From NCBI GenBank assembly GCA_902806365.1, contig CADCWJ010000088.1, forward strand, positions 1-11,880: a stretch of 11,880 nt of DNA, written 5' to 3'. Position numbers and translations under genes: made by a program. Position 1 is the stretch's first letter. Every line of letters starts with the position of its first letter. Of the stretch, positions 1 through 7,279 are shown in pieces. This stretch comes from an uncultured Thermomicrobiales bacterium (lineage in GTDB: Bacteria; Chloroflexota; Chloroflexia; Thermomicrobiales; UBA6265). The notes beneath the pieces were generated by a model. That model had not been told where the DNA came from. It made no database searches and saw nothing but the letters and a program-made list of their open reading frames with translations.

Positions 1-390
1 AGCGGCGAGGGCGTTGGCGAGGAAGTGACAATCGGCACCGTCAGTGGCGAGGCCAAGCAGTACACCCGAGCGGGCCGTGTCTCGTTCGAGGTGCAGGGAG
101 TTCCAGTCACGCTGACGGTGTTCCGGGAACGCACGCGGGGTAACCTGTTCGTGCCGTTCCGGGACGCGACCGCTGGCAATGAGACCTATGGCGTCGGGCG
201 TTATCTGGAGCCGAAGATGCTGCCGGACGGTCGGATCAGCCTCGACTTCAATCTGGCCTACAACCCCTATTGTGCCTACAATCACGGCTGGTCGTGCCCG
301 ATCCCGCCGTTCGAGAACATCCTGAAGGTGCCGATCCGGGCGGGCGAGATGCTTCCCGATCTGCCGGCGCACGACGACGCGGGGCACTAA
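1..390 (+). CDS. DUF1684 domain protein, C-terminal part (5' end outside window)
   Basis: The frame is open from the first base, so this is the 3' part of a longer gene. A GTG at base 25 is in frame but has no reason to be the true start. The visible 129 residues carry the conserved C-terminal pattern of the DUF1684 family: an F-RDATAG-ETYG-GRYL block at about residues 53-69, DFNLAYNPYCAYN at 82-94 and CPIPPFEN at 99-106, then the usual ending of a short strand with AGE. Proteins of this family are commonly around 200-270 residues, so roughly the N-terminal half is missing. Their biochemical function is not established. The gene ends 30 bp before a strong hairpin terminator and converges on the minus-strand hypothetical gene at 516-941. 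I am confident of the family and have no basis for a specific role. Confidence 0.85.
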   Translation, partial: SGEGVGEEVTIGTVSGEAKQYTRAGRVSFEVQGVPVTLTVFRERTRGNLFVPFRDATAGNETYGVGRYLEPKMLPDGRISLDFNLAYNPYCAYNHGWSCPIPPFENILKVPIRAGEMLPDLPAHDDAGH

Positions 391-420
391 CCGCTAACCC
401 GGATCCCCCGACCACGCAAC

Positions 421-454
421 GAAACGCCGCCGGACCTGCGTCCGGCGGCGTTTC
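421..454. terminator. Bidirectional intrinsic terminator hairpin
   Basis: A perfect 15-bp inverted repeat (arms 421-435 and 440-454) encloses the 4-nt loop CTGC. The arm starts GAAACGCCGCC, so the right arm ends in GTTTC and continues into a pyrimidine-rich TTTCCTGTTCC stretch. Read on the other strand, the arm also ends in a T-rich segment. It lies between two convergent genes (stops at 390 on + and 516 on -) and would serve both. Confidence 0.85.
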
Positions 455-515
455 CTGTTCCTGAAACAATCGGCCGTGGGTCACGCCAGCAAACGCGTCC
501 GCTCGTCGACAGAGG

Positions 516-941
516 CTATTCGGCGCGCGACAGAACGAACTGCTGCGCGAGCCAGGCGGAGAAGTCCAACGTCACCCGGTTGATCAGCCCGGCCTCGATC
601 TCGCCGGACACCGCGACGCGGCTCAGCATTGCGCCAAACGCCTCGCGCGGCCAGTCGAACCGGGCGCGGCGAGCTTCGACAAACGTGCACGACACGCTAT
701 CGAAGCGCAACTCGGCGAGTGTCCACACGGTCACCTCCGAGGCAACCATAAACAGCACGCTTCCGGCCTGGACCACGAAGGGGATACCTGCCTGAGCAGC
801 AAGCTGGTCACGTGCGGCGAGACCAGACGGTACAAGGGCCTGGCCCTCGACGTGCTCGCCCGACGCCGAATCATGGCAGCCGCATCGTCCACTACCCGGG
901 TGGTGATCGTCTGGAGAGGTTGGGAATCCCTGTTGCCCCAT
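516..941 (-). CDS. Small hypothetical protein (141 aa)
   Basis: I do not recognise this family. The frame is open further upstream (to 1148), but that extension is low-complexity and unlike a protein. The ATG at 941 is preferred because an AAAGAAAG purine run lies about 9 nt before it. The N-terminal third is Gly/His/Asp-rich with a CGC motif near residue 20. The C-terminal two thirds look like a folded domain: a hydrophobic strand (PFVVQAGSVLFMVASEV), then mixed helices, ending in LDFSAWLAQQFVLSRAE. No signal peptide or clear transmembrane segment is evident. It converges on the DUF1684 gene with a shared terminator between them, which argues that transcription really runs this way. The other minus frame (731-976) also reads plausibly around the start, so the N-terminus could be affected by a frameshift. 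The existence of a gene is likely; its start and function are uncertain. Confidence 0.5.
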   Translation of the reverse strand: MGQQGFPTSPDDHHPGSGRCGCHDSASGEHVEGQALVPSGLAARDQLAAQAGIPFVVQAGSVLFMVASEVTVWTLAELRFDSVSCTFVEARRARFDWPREAFGAMLSRVAVSGEIEAGLINRVTLDFSAWLAQQFVLSRAE

Positions 942-1134
942 GACCGTGAATCTTTCTTTCGCCGCGCCACGCGCACGATGGTTCGTAGCCGACGGGAGTG
1001 CCGTGCTCAACGGTTGCCCTGTGCGATCGGTAAATTCAATCGTAGCACCGCGACTGGAGGGCGACAAGCAAACCGGGATGTGAGCGCGCCGCCCGCTTGC
1101 CCCAACAGCCGGCATTCCCAGTCCCGTTGCGGCA

Positions 1135-1163
1135 TTGACATTTGCCACGACCGGCCATTAGAT
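1135..1163 (+). promoter_or_regulatory. Likely sigma-70-type promoter of the GH38-like gene
   Basis: A perfect TTGACA (1135-1140) is followed by a 17-nt spacer and TTAGAT (1158-1163), which matches three of six bases of the -10 consensus. Transcription would begin near 1170, giving a leader of about 50 nt before the ATG at 1223. The -35 match and exact spacing are direct observations; activity is inferred. Confidence 0.45.
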
Positions 1164-1210
1164 CACCGCGACCGGCAAGAGGATCAGGATTCGCGCGCTC
1201 GCAACGCCGT

Positions 1211-1217
1211 GAGGTGA
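1211..1217 (+). promoter_or_regulatory. Shine-Dalgarno site deciding the GH38-like start
   Basis: GAGGTGA sits 5 nt before the ATG at 1223. It supports that start over the TTG at 1142, which lies inside the promoter region and has no ribosome binding site. Confidence 0.75.
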
Positions 1218-1222
1218 AGCCC

Positions 1223-4200
1223 ATGCCCCGCTCGCACGACCAATCGCCGGATCCACACGGGGTCCTCTCGAACCGCGCGAGACTGATCGAAAGCACCGAG
1301 GGAATCGATCTGGTCACCGGGCCATGGACGTTCCGGATCAGCAACGTCCCCCTCTTCCGGGAGCGAGCCGGCGTCCTGGAGCAAGCGGTCCGGGTCAGCG
1401 CTCAGGGCCCGGATTCTGATGGCGCCATGTTCGCGCACCTGCGGGTCGGGGACTTCAGTGTGGCGAGCCCTACCCTGGCTCCATCACTCACCCATGCCGC
1501 CTCGACCTGTCTGTTCGTCCCGGAAGTGACCGAGGCCATGGCCGCAACGATCGAGATCGTGCGCGAGGGCTCGGTGACCGCCAGCGCGCTGTTCGAGATC
1601 GTGCCGCAACGCAAGTGGACGGTTCATCTCATCCACCATTCGCACTACGACATAGGCTACACCGATCCGCAGGTGACGGTGCTCGATTCCCAACTCGCCT
1701 ACATCGACACAGCGCTGGACCTGGCCGCGTTGACCGACGACTGGCCCGACGCCGCGAGGTTCCGGTGGAACATCGAGGTCACGTGGCCGCTGAAGCACTG
1801 GCTCCGATCCCGGCCGCAATCGGCCCGGGAAGCGCTCGTCCGTCGCGTCCGGGAGGGCCGGATCGAGATCCATGCCCTCCCATTCAGCATGCACACCGAA
1901 GCGTATTCGTTCGACGAGCTTGCGCGTCAACTGGATTTCGCCCAGGAACTGCGTGACACGCTCGGCATCGAGATCGTCTCGGCAATGCAGACGGACGTGC
2001 CGGGTTCGACGATTGGGCTCGCCACATTGCTGACGGATGCGGGAATCAGGTATCTCGCCGTGGCGCATAACTACGCCGGACGTTCGGTTCCCTTTCTTCT
2101 CAACGGCCAGGATCTCACCCGACCGTTTTACTGGGAAGCACCAGACGGCGCCAGGGTCCTTGTCTGGTACACCGACACGCTCAGCGGCTCGGCCTACATG
2201 GAAGGCATGTCAGTTGGATTTGGAATTGGCTTCGAGGCGGTACGCGACAGCTTGCCGGAGTACCTCGCCGCGCTTTCCCAAAACGCCTATGCGTATCGCC
2301 CGGACAGGCGGTTGCTTTCGGAGTCCGGCGAGGGACTCGCGCTGACGAAGGTGCCGTACGCGCACGATGTCCTCCACCTGCGGGTACAGGGAGCCGTGGC
2401 CGACAACGCCGCACCATCGATGCTGCCTTCCGAAATCGTTCGGGCCTGGAACGAGCAATGGGCGTACCCGGCCCTGCGGCTCTCGACGAGCCGTAACTTC
2501 TTCGCGGACGCCGAAGCCAGGATCGGCTCGCAACTCGACACCTTCAGCGGAGACTGGACGGACTGGTGGGCCGACGGGATCGGGTCCGCGGCGTCCGTGC
2601 TGGGGAAGAACCGGCGCTCGCAGTCCGATCTGCGCACGGCACAGACGCTTCATGCCATCGCTGACGCCCTGATCGATGAGCCGAATCCTGCCATTCCCGG
2701 CGAAGTCCAGCGCGCGTATGAGGACATCGCGCTGTTCGACGAGCATACCTGGGGCGCGGCGAACCCCTGGGAACGCGGCGAGATCGCGATGGCGTCCGGC
2801 GAGCATCAATGGCTTCGAAAGGCAGGGTTCGCCTACACCGCGGAGGAGCGAGTCGCCACGTTGCTGGGCGGTGGCCGGCAACGCATTGCCGGCCTTGCCC
2901 GGCGTCCGGAGGATCCGGCGCAGGACGATGCGCTGCTCGATGCGCTGCTCGTGTTCAATCCAAGCTCATGGGAGCGGTCCGACCTGGCTCGGATCTTCCT
3001 GCCGGAGCGGGCGCGGGATATCGCGTCGTGCCGGCTGATCGAGCGGTCCACCGGCACGGTCGTGCCCTTTATCGTGGAGCCACAGGTCAACCCGACGCAC
3101 CGGCCCAGGGGGCAGTTCATCCGTTTCCTGGCGCGCACGATTCCGCCGCTGGGATACGCGCGGTACGCGCTGCTGCCCGGCGCCGGTGCATCGGACAACA
3201 CCGACGACAGCCCGGGCGGTCACAGGCTGGAAAACGAGTGGCTGGCCGTTGAATTCGATGTGCCGACCGCCAGCATCGCGACGATCACGGACCGGCGCGA
3301 AGGTGCAATGCTCAACGATCCGGACGCGCCGTTTGGATTCAACCGCTACATTCACGACCGGTACACCAGCGCCCCGGGCTTCAACCACCTCTCCAGCCGG
3401 ATCGGCACGGCCGGGCCCTGGCTGCTGGGTCGGCGAAGCATGGGCGAATACGGGTTGATCACGAGCCGGCACCGGAACGCGGTCTGGGATCAGGTCACGA
3501 TCCGGTCTTCCGGTGGTGGGGCCGATTGGCTGGAGACGACACTGACCCTGCCCTACGGCGTGCCCCGGCTCCATATCGCCAATCGCCTGCACAAGCCGGC
3601 GACGATGGAGAAGGAGAGCGTCTACTTCGCGTTTCCGTTCGCACCTGCGTTCGAGGAGCCGTCATTCGAGATCACGGGGGGCGTCGTCTCGTCGCGGTCC
3701 GCGCATGTGCCGGGGTCCGCGCGTCACTTCCGCGCAATCCGGCACTGGGCAACGCTCGAGGCGGCGGGTCGCCCGTCCGTCTCGTGGGCGACGATGGAGG
3801 CGCCGCTGGTGCAGGTCGGCAATATCCACCTGCCGTATGCTCCCTTTCCAGCATCGACCCCCAAGCAGCGCACCTCACCATCAACGATCTACTCCTGGGC
3901 GCTGAACAACATCTGGGACACCAACTTCCCGGCCGAGCAAGGCGGTGAGCTGACGTTCCGCTACGCGATCGCGCTCGGCCAGCAGGACGAAGCGGCTTAC
4001 CCCCTCGGGCGCGACACCGGCGCGGCGGTATCGACGCCATTGATTGGGATTCGCGCTCCAGATTATGTCGCATCGTCGGCGGCGGTGCCAGACCGTGGAA
4101 GCTTTGCGAGCGTCTCCCACGCGGATGTCGAGATCACGCATCTCGCGCCAAACGGGGACGGCGGAATCGTCGTCCATCTCGTCTCCCACGCACCCGAGCC

Positions 4201-4360
4201 GGTGATGACTACGGTCACGTTCGACAACCTCGACGTGACGGCGGCGCGCGTCGGCACGTTCCTCGGGACCGCCATGCGGGAGGCGGAACTCGTGGATGGG
4301 ACGCTCGCACTGGACATCGCCCCGGGCGAGATCCGGACGCTGGCGCTGACCCTGCGCTAG
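1223..4360 (+). CDS. Glycoside hydrolase family 38-like protein (1045 aa)
   Basis: The fold and active site match GH38, the family of zinc-dependent retaining alpha-mannosidases. After a beta-rich N-terminal region of about 130 residues comes the metal motif HHSHYDIGYTD, with H141 and D143 placed like the His and Asp zinc ligands of the family's usual HxHxDxxW motif. D258, in MQTDVPGST, lies 115 residues on, where the family has its nucleophile/metal-ligand Asp. H508, in DEHTWGA, fits the final zinc-ligand His. A GDWTDWWADG segment (443-452) is another aromatic/acidic block, probably in the substrate site. The remainder is the large C-terminal beta-sandwich region. No signal peptide is visible, so the protein is probably cytoplasmic. 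Length is normal for GH38. The motif has Y instead of the usual W, a variant that makes mannoside specificity uncertain. It ends 13 bp from the convergent epimerase-like gene, suggesting but not proving a shared sugar-related role. The superfamily is well supported; the substrate is unknown. Confidence 0.88.
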   Translation: MPRSHDQSPDPHGVLSNRARLIESTEGIDLVTGPWTFRISNVPLFRERAGVLEQAVRVSAQGPDSDGAMFAHLRVGDFSVASPTLAPSLTHAASTCLFVPEVTEAMAATIEIVREGSVTASALFEIVPQRKWTVHLIHHSHYDIGYTDPQVTVLDSQLAYIDTALDLAALTDDWPDAARFRWNIEVTWPLKHWLRSRPQSAREALVRRVREGRIEIHALPFSMHTEAYSFDELARQLDFAQELRDTLGIEIVSAMQTDVPGSTIGLATLLTDAGIRYLAVAHNYAGRSVPFLLNGQDLTRPFYWEAPDGARVLVWYTDTLSGSAYMEGMSVGFGIGFEAVRDSLPEYLAALSQNAYAYRPDRRLLSESGEGLALTKVPYAHDVLHLRVQGAVADNAAPSMLPSEIVRAWNEQWAYPALRLSTSRNFFADAEARIGSQLDTFSGDWTDWWADGIGSAASVLGKNRRSQSDLRTAQTLHAIADALIDEPNPAIPGEVQRAYEDIALFDEHTWGAANPWERGEIAMASGEHQWLRKAGFAYTAEERVATLLGGGRQRIAGLARRPEDPAQDDALLDALLVFNPSSWERSDLARIFLPERARDIASCRLIERSTGTVVPFIVEPQVNPTHRPRGQFIRFLARTIPPLGYARYALLPGAGASDNTDDSPGGHRLENEWLAVEFDVPTASIATITDRREGAMLNDPDAPFGFNRYIHDRYTSAPGFNHLSSRIGTAGPWLLGRRSMGEYGLITSRHRNAVWDQVTIRSSGGGADWLETTLTLPYGVPRLHIANRLHKPATMEKESVYFAFPFAPAFEEPSFEITGGVVSSRSAHVPGSARHFRAIRHWATLEAAGRPSVSWATMEAPLVQVGNIHLPYAPFPASTPKQRTSPSTIYSWALNNIWDTNFPAEQGGELTFRYAIALGQQDEAAYPLGRDTGAAVSTPLIGIRAPDYVASSAAVPDRGSFASVSHADVEITHLAPNGDGGIVVHLVSHAPEPVMTTVTFDNLDVTAARVGTFLGTAMREAELVDGTLALDIAPGEIRTLALTLR

Positions 4361-4379
4361 CGGGAAGACTGCCCTAGCG
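4355..4379. terminator. Possible shared hairpin across the two convergent stop codons
   Basis: CGCTAG (4355-4360) and CTAGCG (4374-4379) are inverted copies. With a one-base bulge the stem gains two inner G-C pairs and closes a loop of about 8 nt. Each arm contains the TAG stop of one of the two convergent genes. There is no T-run, so intrinsic termination is only a possibility. Confidence 0.3.
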
Positions 4380-5417
4380 GTCGAGTACCGAGGCGCTGAG
4401 CCAGAAGTGTCGGGTCTCGCCGGGCCCAAGGACCAGGGCCGACCCGTTGGCGACGGCATCGGGCAATCCATTGGTCGGGTAACTTGACGACGGTTCGAGC
4501 CCGACGGTATAGGTCCTCCCATACCACGGATAGCCGGTCGTCGCACCGAACTCCTGCCAGTACCACAGAAACGGCATGGTCTCGGCGTCCCACTCGACAC
4601 GCATGCCAACATCGTTTTCCGGATCGACGATCTCGTACCAGGCGGTCGGGTCCGGGAAACCACTCAGGTAGAACAAATCGCTCGCGGTCCCGGGCCCCGG
4701 GATCGTGGACACGTCGAGCGGTTTGCCATCAGCCCCGGTCCCGTGCGGCCAGGCAAACGCGTCGTCGCTCGCGACGCGTCGCCCGGTCGGGCCGACCGCA
4801 TCTCGATGCGGCCGGGCGATGACCTGCTCCGGCAGAACGATCCGGTGCCCCGGCGCCAGGAACGGCTTCCCGAAGGTGATGTGGTGCCCCCACATTGCCT
4901 CGATCGTGACCGGGCTTTCGTTTGTGACCGACTCCCGGATTTCCAGCACGGGCGCGTCGCCGGTCAATCGCAGGGTCTTCACGATCGTGCAGGGTGTCTT
5001 CTGGCCCCGCACCGTGCAGCGAATCGCCACGGCGTCTTCCCCGTCCTCCACGATCTCGACATCCCACGGCAGCGCGAAGACCTCGCCATGCTGGCCAAAC
5101 CGCGCTCCGGCATGAATGGCAGGAGCACCGGCGTTCGGGAAGACCTCCTGCCACCCACCGGGATACGAATCGAGAAAGGTTGCAAGCGGATCCGGGCTGG
5201 TCGAATGGGTCACCGCTGGATTCCGGATTCCCCCGGGAGCAATCCAGACGAAATCCAGATCGACGGGCTTGTAGTTGAACTCGACGAGATCGGTTCCCTT
5301 GCCCGGGAGCACCGAGATCCGGAGCATCCGGTTTTCAAGCGCAATCGCATGGATGCCCAGTTCGTACGTCTCCCGCACCCGGCAACCCCAGTTTCGCCTC
5401 TGACGATTCAGCGACAT
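4374..5417 (-). CDS. Aldose-1-epimerase superfamily protein (347 aa)
   Basis: This looks like a galactose-mutarotase-fold (aldose-1-epimerase superfamily) protein, a fold that binds sugars and often interconverts their anomers. Supporting features are an early LPGKGTDLVEFNY segment (37-49), GQHGEVF (108-114), a WGHHI motif with H178/H179 where the family has its catalytic His, and VGLEPSSSYP with E308 where the catalytic Glu is expected. Length fits the family. The start at 5417 is chosen because AGAGGG lies about 6 nt upstream; the open frame continues to 5579 but overlaps the preceding gene. The lipoprotein gene ends 44 bp upstream on the same strand, so the two are probably cotranscribed. 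The 3' end nearly touches the GH38-like gene. The protein could belong to the DUF4432-type branch rather than the classical mutarotases, and the sugar is unknown. No signal peptide is seen. Confidence 0.8.
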   Translation of the reverse strand: MSLNRQRRNWGCRVRETYELGIHAIALENRMLRISVLPGKGTDLVEFNYKPVDLDFVWIAPGGIRNPAVTHSTSPDPLATFLDSYPGGWQEVFPNAGAPAIHAGARFGQHGEVFALPWDVEIVEDGEDAVAIRCTVRGQKTPCTIVKTLRLTGDAPVLEIRESVTNESPVTIEAMWGHHITFGKPFLAPGHRIVLPEQVIARPHRDAVGPTGRRVASDDAFAWPHGTGADGKPLDVSTIPGPGTASDLFYLSGFPDPTAWYEIVDPENDVGMRVEWDAETMPFLWYWQEFGATTGYPWYGRTYTVGLEPSSSYPTNGLPDAVANGSALVLGPGETRHFWLSASVLDR

Positions 5418-5461
5418 GTTCGCCCTCTCTTCCCCCTCGGACCCGCCACACTGGTTCACGT

Positions 5462-5956
5462 TCAGCGGATGCGGACCGTGCCCTCGACCGTTTCTCCGGT
5501 ACTGGCGCTGATCCGGATTGCCAGCGTGCCGGCCGGCCAGCGCGTCTCCCCCGCCCACTCGAGCCGGAAATCGGCCCACCCCCCGCGACGAGGCTGGTCA
5601 ACCGTGACTGTCGTCGAAAGTGCCTCGATCGGCTGGCCATTGATCTCCCAGGCGGCCGTCAGGGTGGTACCGGCGGGCAGGCTGCGTGCCTCGACCGCGG
5701 CGTGGATCGCGACCGCGTCGCGGGGGAAGACGCTCACCCGGTCGACCGGCGCTCCGGTGCCCGTCGCGATCCCGGTCGTCCACACCACCGAGCCCAGTTC
5801 GAGCGGTTGCGGGGAGGCGGTCGCAGGAGGTGACGTGGACGCCGGAGCGGTGGAATCGGTGGCGCCATTGCCGCCGCAGGCACCGAGGAGGCCACCGATC
5901 ACGCAGATTAGCAATATGGCGGGAAGCCGGGCATCGTGCCGTCGCCTCAGGTGCAC
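5462..5956 (-). CDS. Small secreted lipoprotein (164 aa)
   Basis: The N-terminus is a textbook lipoprotein signal: a charged HLRRRHDAR stretch, the hydrophobic run LPAILLICVIGG and a lipobox LLGAC with the acylated cysteine at residue 27. A Gly/Ser/Thr/Pro/Ala-rich linker of about 20 residues follows. The remaining roughly 110 residues are Val/Thr/Ile-rich and alternate like a beta-sandwich (for example TTLTAAWEING and TLAIRISASTGE), resembling an Ig-like domain, but I do not recognise a named family. The GTG start at 5956 is chosen because it gives a normal signal length and has GGGGGTG 8 nt upstream. The frame is also open to an ATG at 6052, which would put 41 polar residues before the hydrophobic core and has no ribosome binding site. 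The protein is probably anchored on the outer face of the membrane. It precedes the epimerase-like gene by 44 bp, likely in one operon. Its role is unknown. Confidence 0.75.
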   Translation of the reverse strand: MHLRRRHDARLPAILLICVIGGLLGACGGNGATDSTAPASTSPPATASPQPLELGSVVWTTGIATGTGAPVDRVSVFPRDAVAIHAAVEARSLPAGTTLTAAWEINGQPIEALSTTVTVDQPRRGGWADFRLEWAGETRWPAGTLAIRISASTGETVEGTVRIR

Positions 5957-5964
5957 GGAGGTCC

Positions 5965-5971
5965 CACCCCC
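5965..5971 (-). promoter_or_regulatory. Shine-Dalgarno-like site for the lipoprotein start
   Basis: On the minus strand this reads GGGGGTG, one base from GGAGGTG with the mismatch able to form a G-U pair. It is 8 nt before the GTG at 5956 and supports the short start. Confidence 0.45.
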
Positions 5972-6150
5972 ACGGGGGCCGGCATGATCGTTGGGGTGCC
6001 CATGCGTAGTCGAATCGCCTTTCACCAATTCCGGTTCGGGGGAGTGGGCCATCACTTCGGGGACCAGCCGATCACGTAGAGTACCCTCCAGCGGCGACCA
6101 CTGCCGAATGCCGTATCAGACGCCTCGAGCGCTCGCAAGGATTCTCAGCC

Positions 6151-6966
6151 ATGACCTCCTCCGACTCCCCACGTGGTTCCGGGCCTGCCGGCAAGAGAGA
6201 TGACCGGCCGGCTCCCGGACTGGCCGTCCAGCCCCAGCCTGGCCAGCAGCCCACGTCACCTGAGCGCATGGATACCGAAGACCGTCGGTTCCTCTCCTGG
6301 ACGGACAGGGACCGTGCCAACGCCGCCGCATTCACCCACAGCGATCAGTGGCGGGTGCTCCGCATCCTCGGCGAGTTCGTCGAGGGGTTCGACGCCCTAG
6401 CCGAGATCGGACCGGGCGTCTCGATCTTCGGCTCGGCCCGAACCAAACCGGATGACCCGATGTACGCATTGGCGGAGCGAGTCGGGGCCGACCTCGCGCG
6501 AGCCGGGATCGCCGTGATCACCGGCGGAGGGCCGGGGATCATGGAGGCCTCCAACAAGGGCGCCGCCGAAGCGGGCGGGGTCTCGGTCGGCGCCAACATC
6601 GAGCTTCCCTTCGAGGAGGGCGTCAACCGCTACGTCAACCTGCCGCTCCAGTTCCACTACTTCTTCGTCCGCAAGACCATGTTCGCCAAATACGCGAACG
6701 GGTTCGTCTTCTTCCCCGGTGGCTTCGGCACGATGGACGAGATGTTCGAGATCCTGACCCTCATGCAGACGCAGAAGCTGGGATCGATGCCAATCGTGCT
6801 TTTTGGATCCGGCTACTGGAGCGGTTTGATCGAATGGTTTGGCACGATGCTGCTCCACGAGGGAAAGGTGTCGCCAAGTGACCTGGAGCTCTACACCGTT
6901 ACCGACGACCCGGACGAAGTGGTCGCGATCATGATCGAAGCGATTCGGCGGTCCCGCGGCGGCTGA
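6151..6966 (+). CDS. LOG family protein (TIGR00730-type phosphoribohydrolase)
   Basis: LOG-family enzymes cleave nucleoside 5'-monophosphates to a free base and ribose 5-phosphate; in plants and some bacteria this releases active cytokinins. Many bacterial members are still annotated as lysine decarboxylases, which is not supported. The sequence has the diagnostic Rossmann-type motifs: VSIFGSARTKPDDPMY (90-105), TGGGPGIMEASNKGA (124-138), the arginine-lysine pair R174/K175, and PGGFGTMDE (189-197), whose final Glu is the catalytic signature. The domain runs from about residue 65 to 265. The first 45 residues are a polar Pro/Gly/Ser-rich tail, probably disordered. The start at 6151 has AAGGA 9 nt upstream; an alternative ATG at 6268 would remove most of the tail. 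The gene is transcribed divergently from the lipoprotein gene and precedes lon by 321 bp, so it is probably a single transcript. The family is certain; the physiological substrate is not. Confidence 0.93.
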   Translation: MTSSDSPRGSGPAGKRDDRPAPGLAVQPQPGQQPTSPERMDTEDRRFLSWTDRDRANAAAFTHSDQWRVLRILGEFVEGFDALAEIGPGVSIFGSARTKPDDPMYALAERVGADLARAGIAVITGGGPGIMEASNKGAAEAGGVSVGANIELPFEEGVNRYVNLPLQFHYFFVRKTMFAKYANGFVFFPGGFGTMDEMFEILTLMQTQKLGSMPIVLFGSGYWSGLIEWFGTMLLHEGKVSPSDLELYTVTDDPDEVVAIMIEAIRRSRGG

Positions 6967-6976
6967 ACCGCGGAGA

Positions 6977-6991
6977 GTGACTGCCAGTCAC
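6977..6991. repeat. Palindrome, copy 1 of a related dyad pair
   Basis: GTGACTG-C-CAGTCAC is a perfect 7+1+7 palindrome 10 bp after the LOG stop. As RNA it could fold as a 6-bp stem with loop GCC; as DNA it looks like a small operator. GACTGCCAGTCACCG (6979-6993) matches a second copy at 7123-7137 in 13 of 15 bases. Confidence 0.5.
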
Positions 6992-7118
6992 CGTAGCCCC
7001 GCTTCCTGCAGGCTCGCAGCTGGGCCAAACGACGCGCTTCGCCGCCCAACGGCATGAGATGGTATCGTACGTATGCACCCCTCACGACGCGATCCCGCAT
7101 TGCCTCGAATATGCCTCG

Positions 7119-7137
7119 CGGGGACTGAAAGTCACCG
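7119..7137. repeat. Imperfect palindrome, copy 2 of a related dyad pair
   Basis: CGGG-GACT-GAA-AGTC-ACCG is a 19-bp dyad with one mismatched pair. Its core GACTGAAAGTCACCG matches copy 1 in 13 of 15 bases. The centres are 144 bp apart. It lies about 40 bp upstream of the proposed lon -10 element. Confidence 0.45.
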
Positions 7138-7154
7138 AAAGCAGGTCGGTGGGC

Positions 7155-7183
7155 TAGCGACGGGGAGGTTCAAGGGGTATGAT
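7155..7183 (+). promoter_or_regulatory. Possible lon promoter
   Basis: TATGAT (7178-7183) matches five of six bases of the -10 consensus. The hexamer 17 nt upstream, TAGCGA (7155-7160), is a poor -35. A start near 7190 would give a leader of about 98 nt. Confidence 0.3.
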
Positions 7184-7273
7184 ACTGTCCGCAAGGCGAG
7201 ACGGATTCGGTCCACAACAGCGACGCATGTGGGGATGTCGTCGCGGTTGATGTCCTGCCTTGAGAGGGTTTGG

Positions 7274-7279
7274 GGAGGT
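7274..7279 (+). promoter_or_regulatory. Shine-Dalgarno site of lon
   Basis: GGAGGT lies 8 nt before the ATG at 7288 and fixes that start rather than the in-frame TTG at 7270. Confidence 0.75.

Noticed and set aside
1016..1062. Possible operator hairpin upstream of the GH38-like gene (GCCCT/AGGGC and GTGC/GCAC arms around CGAT/ATCG)
   Set aside because: The arms are short and separated by unequal bulges, so the structure is no better than expected by chance in this composition.
2210..4663. Several long minus-strand frames (2210-2881, 2966-3592, 3881-4663)
   Set aside because: They are antisense to the GH38-like gene, or run from it into the epimerase-like gene in a different frame. Their compositions are Arg/Pro/Gly-rich and no motifs appear.
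4743..5987. A 414-residue plus-strand open frame
   Set aside because: It is antisense to both the epimerase-like and lipoprotein genes, is rich in Arg, Pro and Ser as GC-rich shadows are, and has no recognisable domain. The minus-strand genes have clear family motifs.
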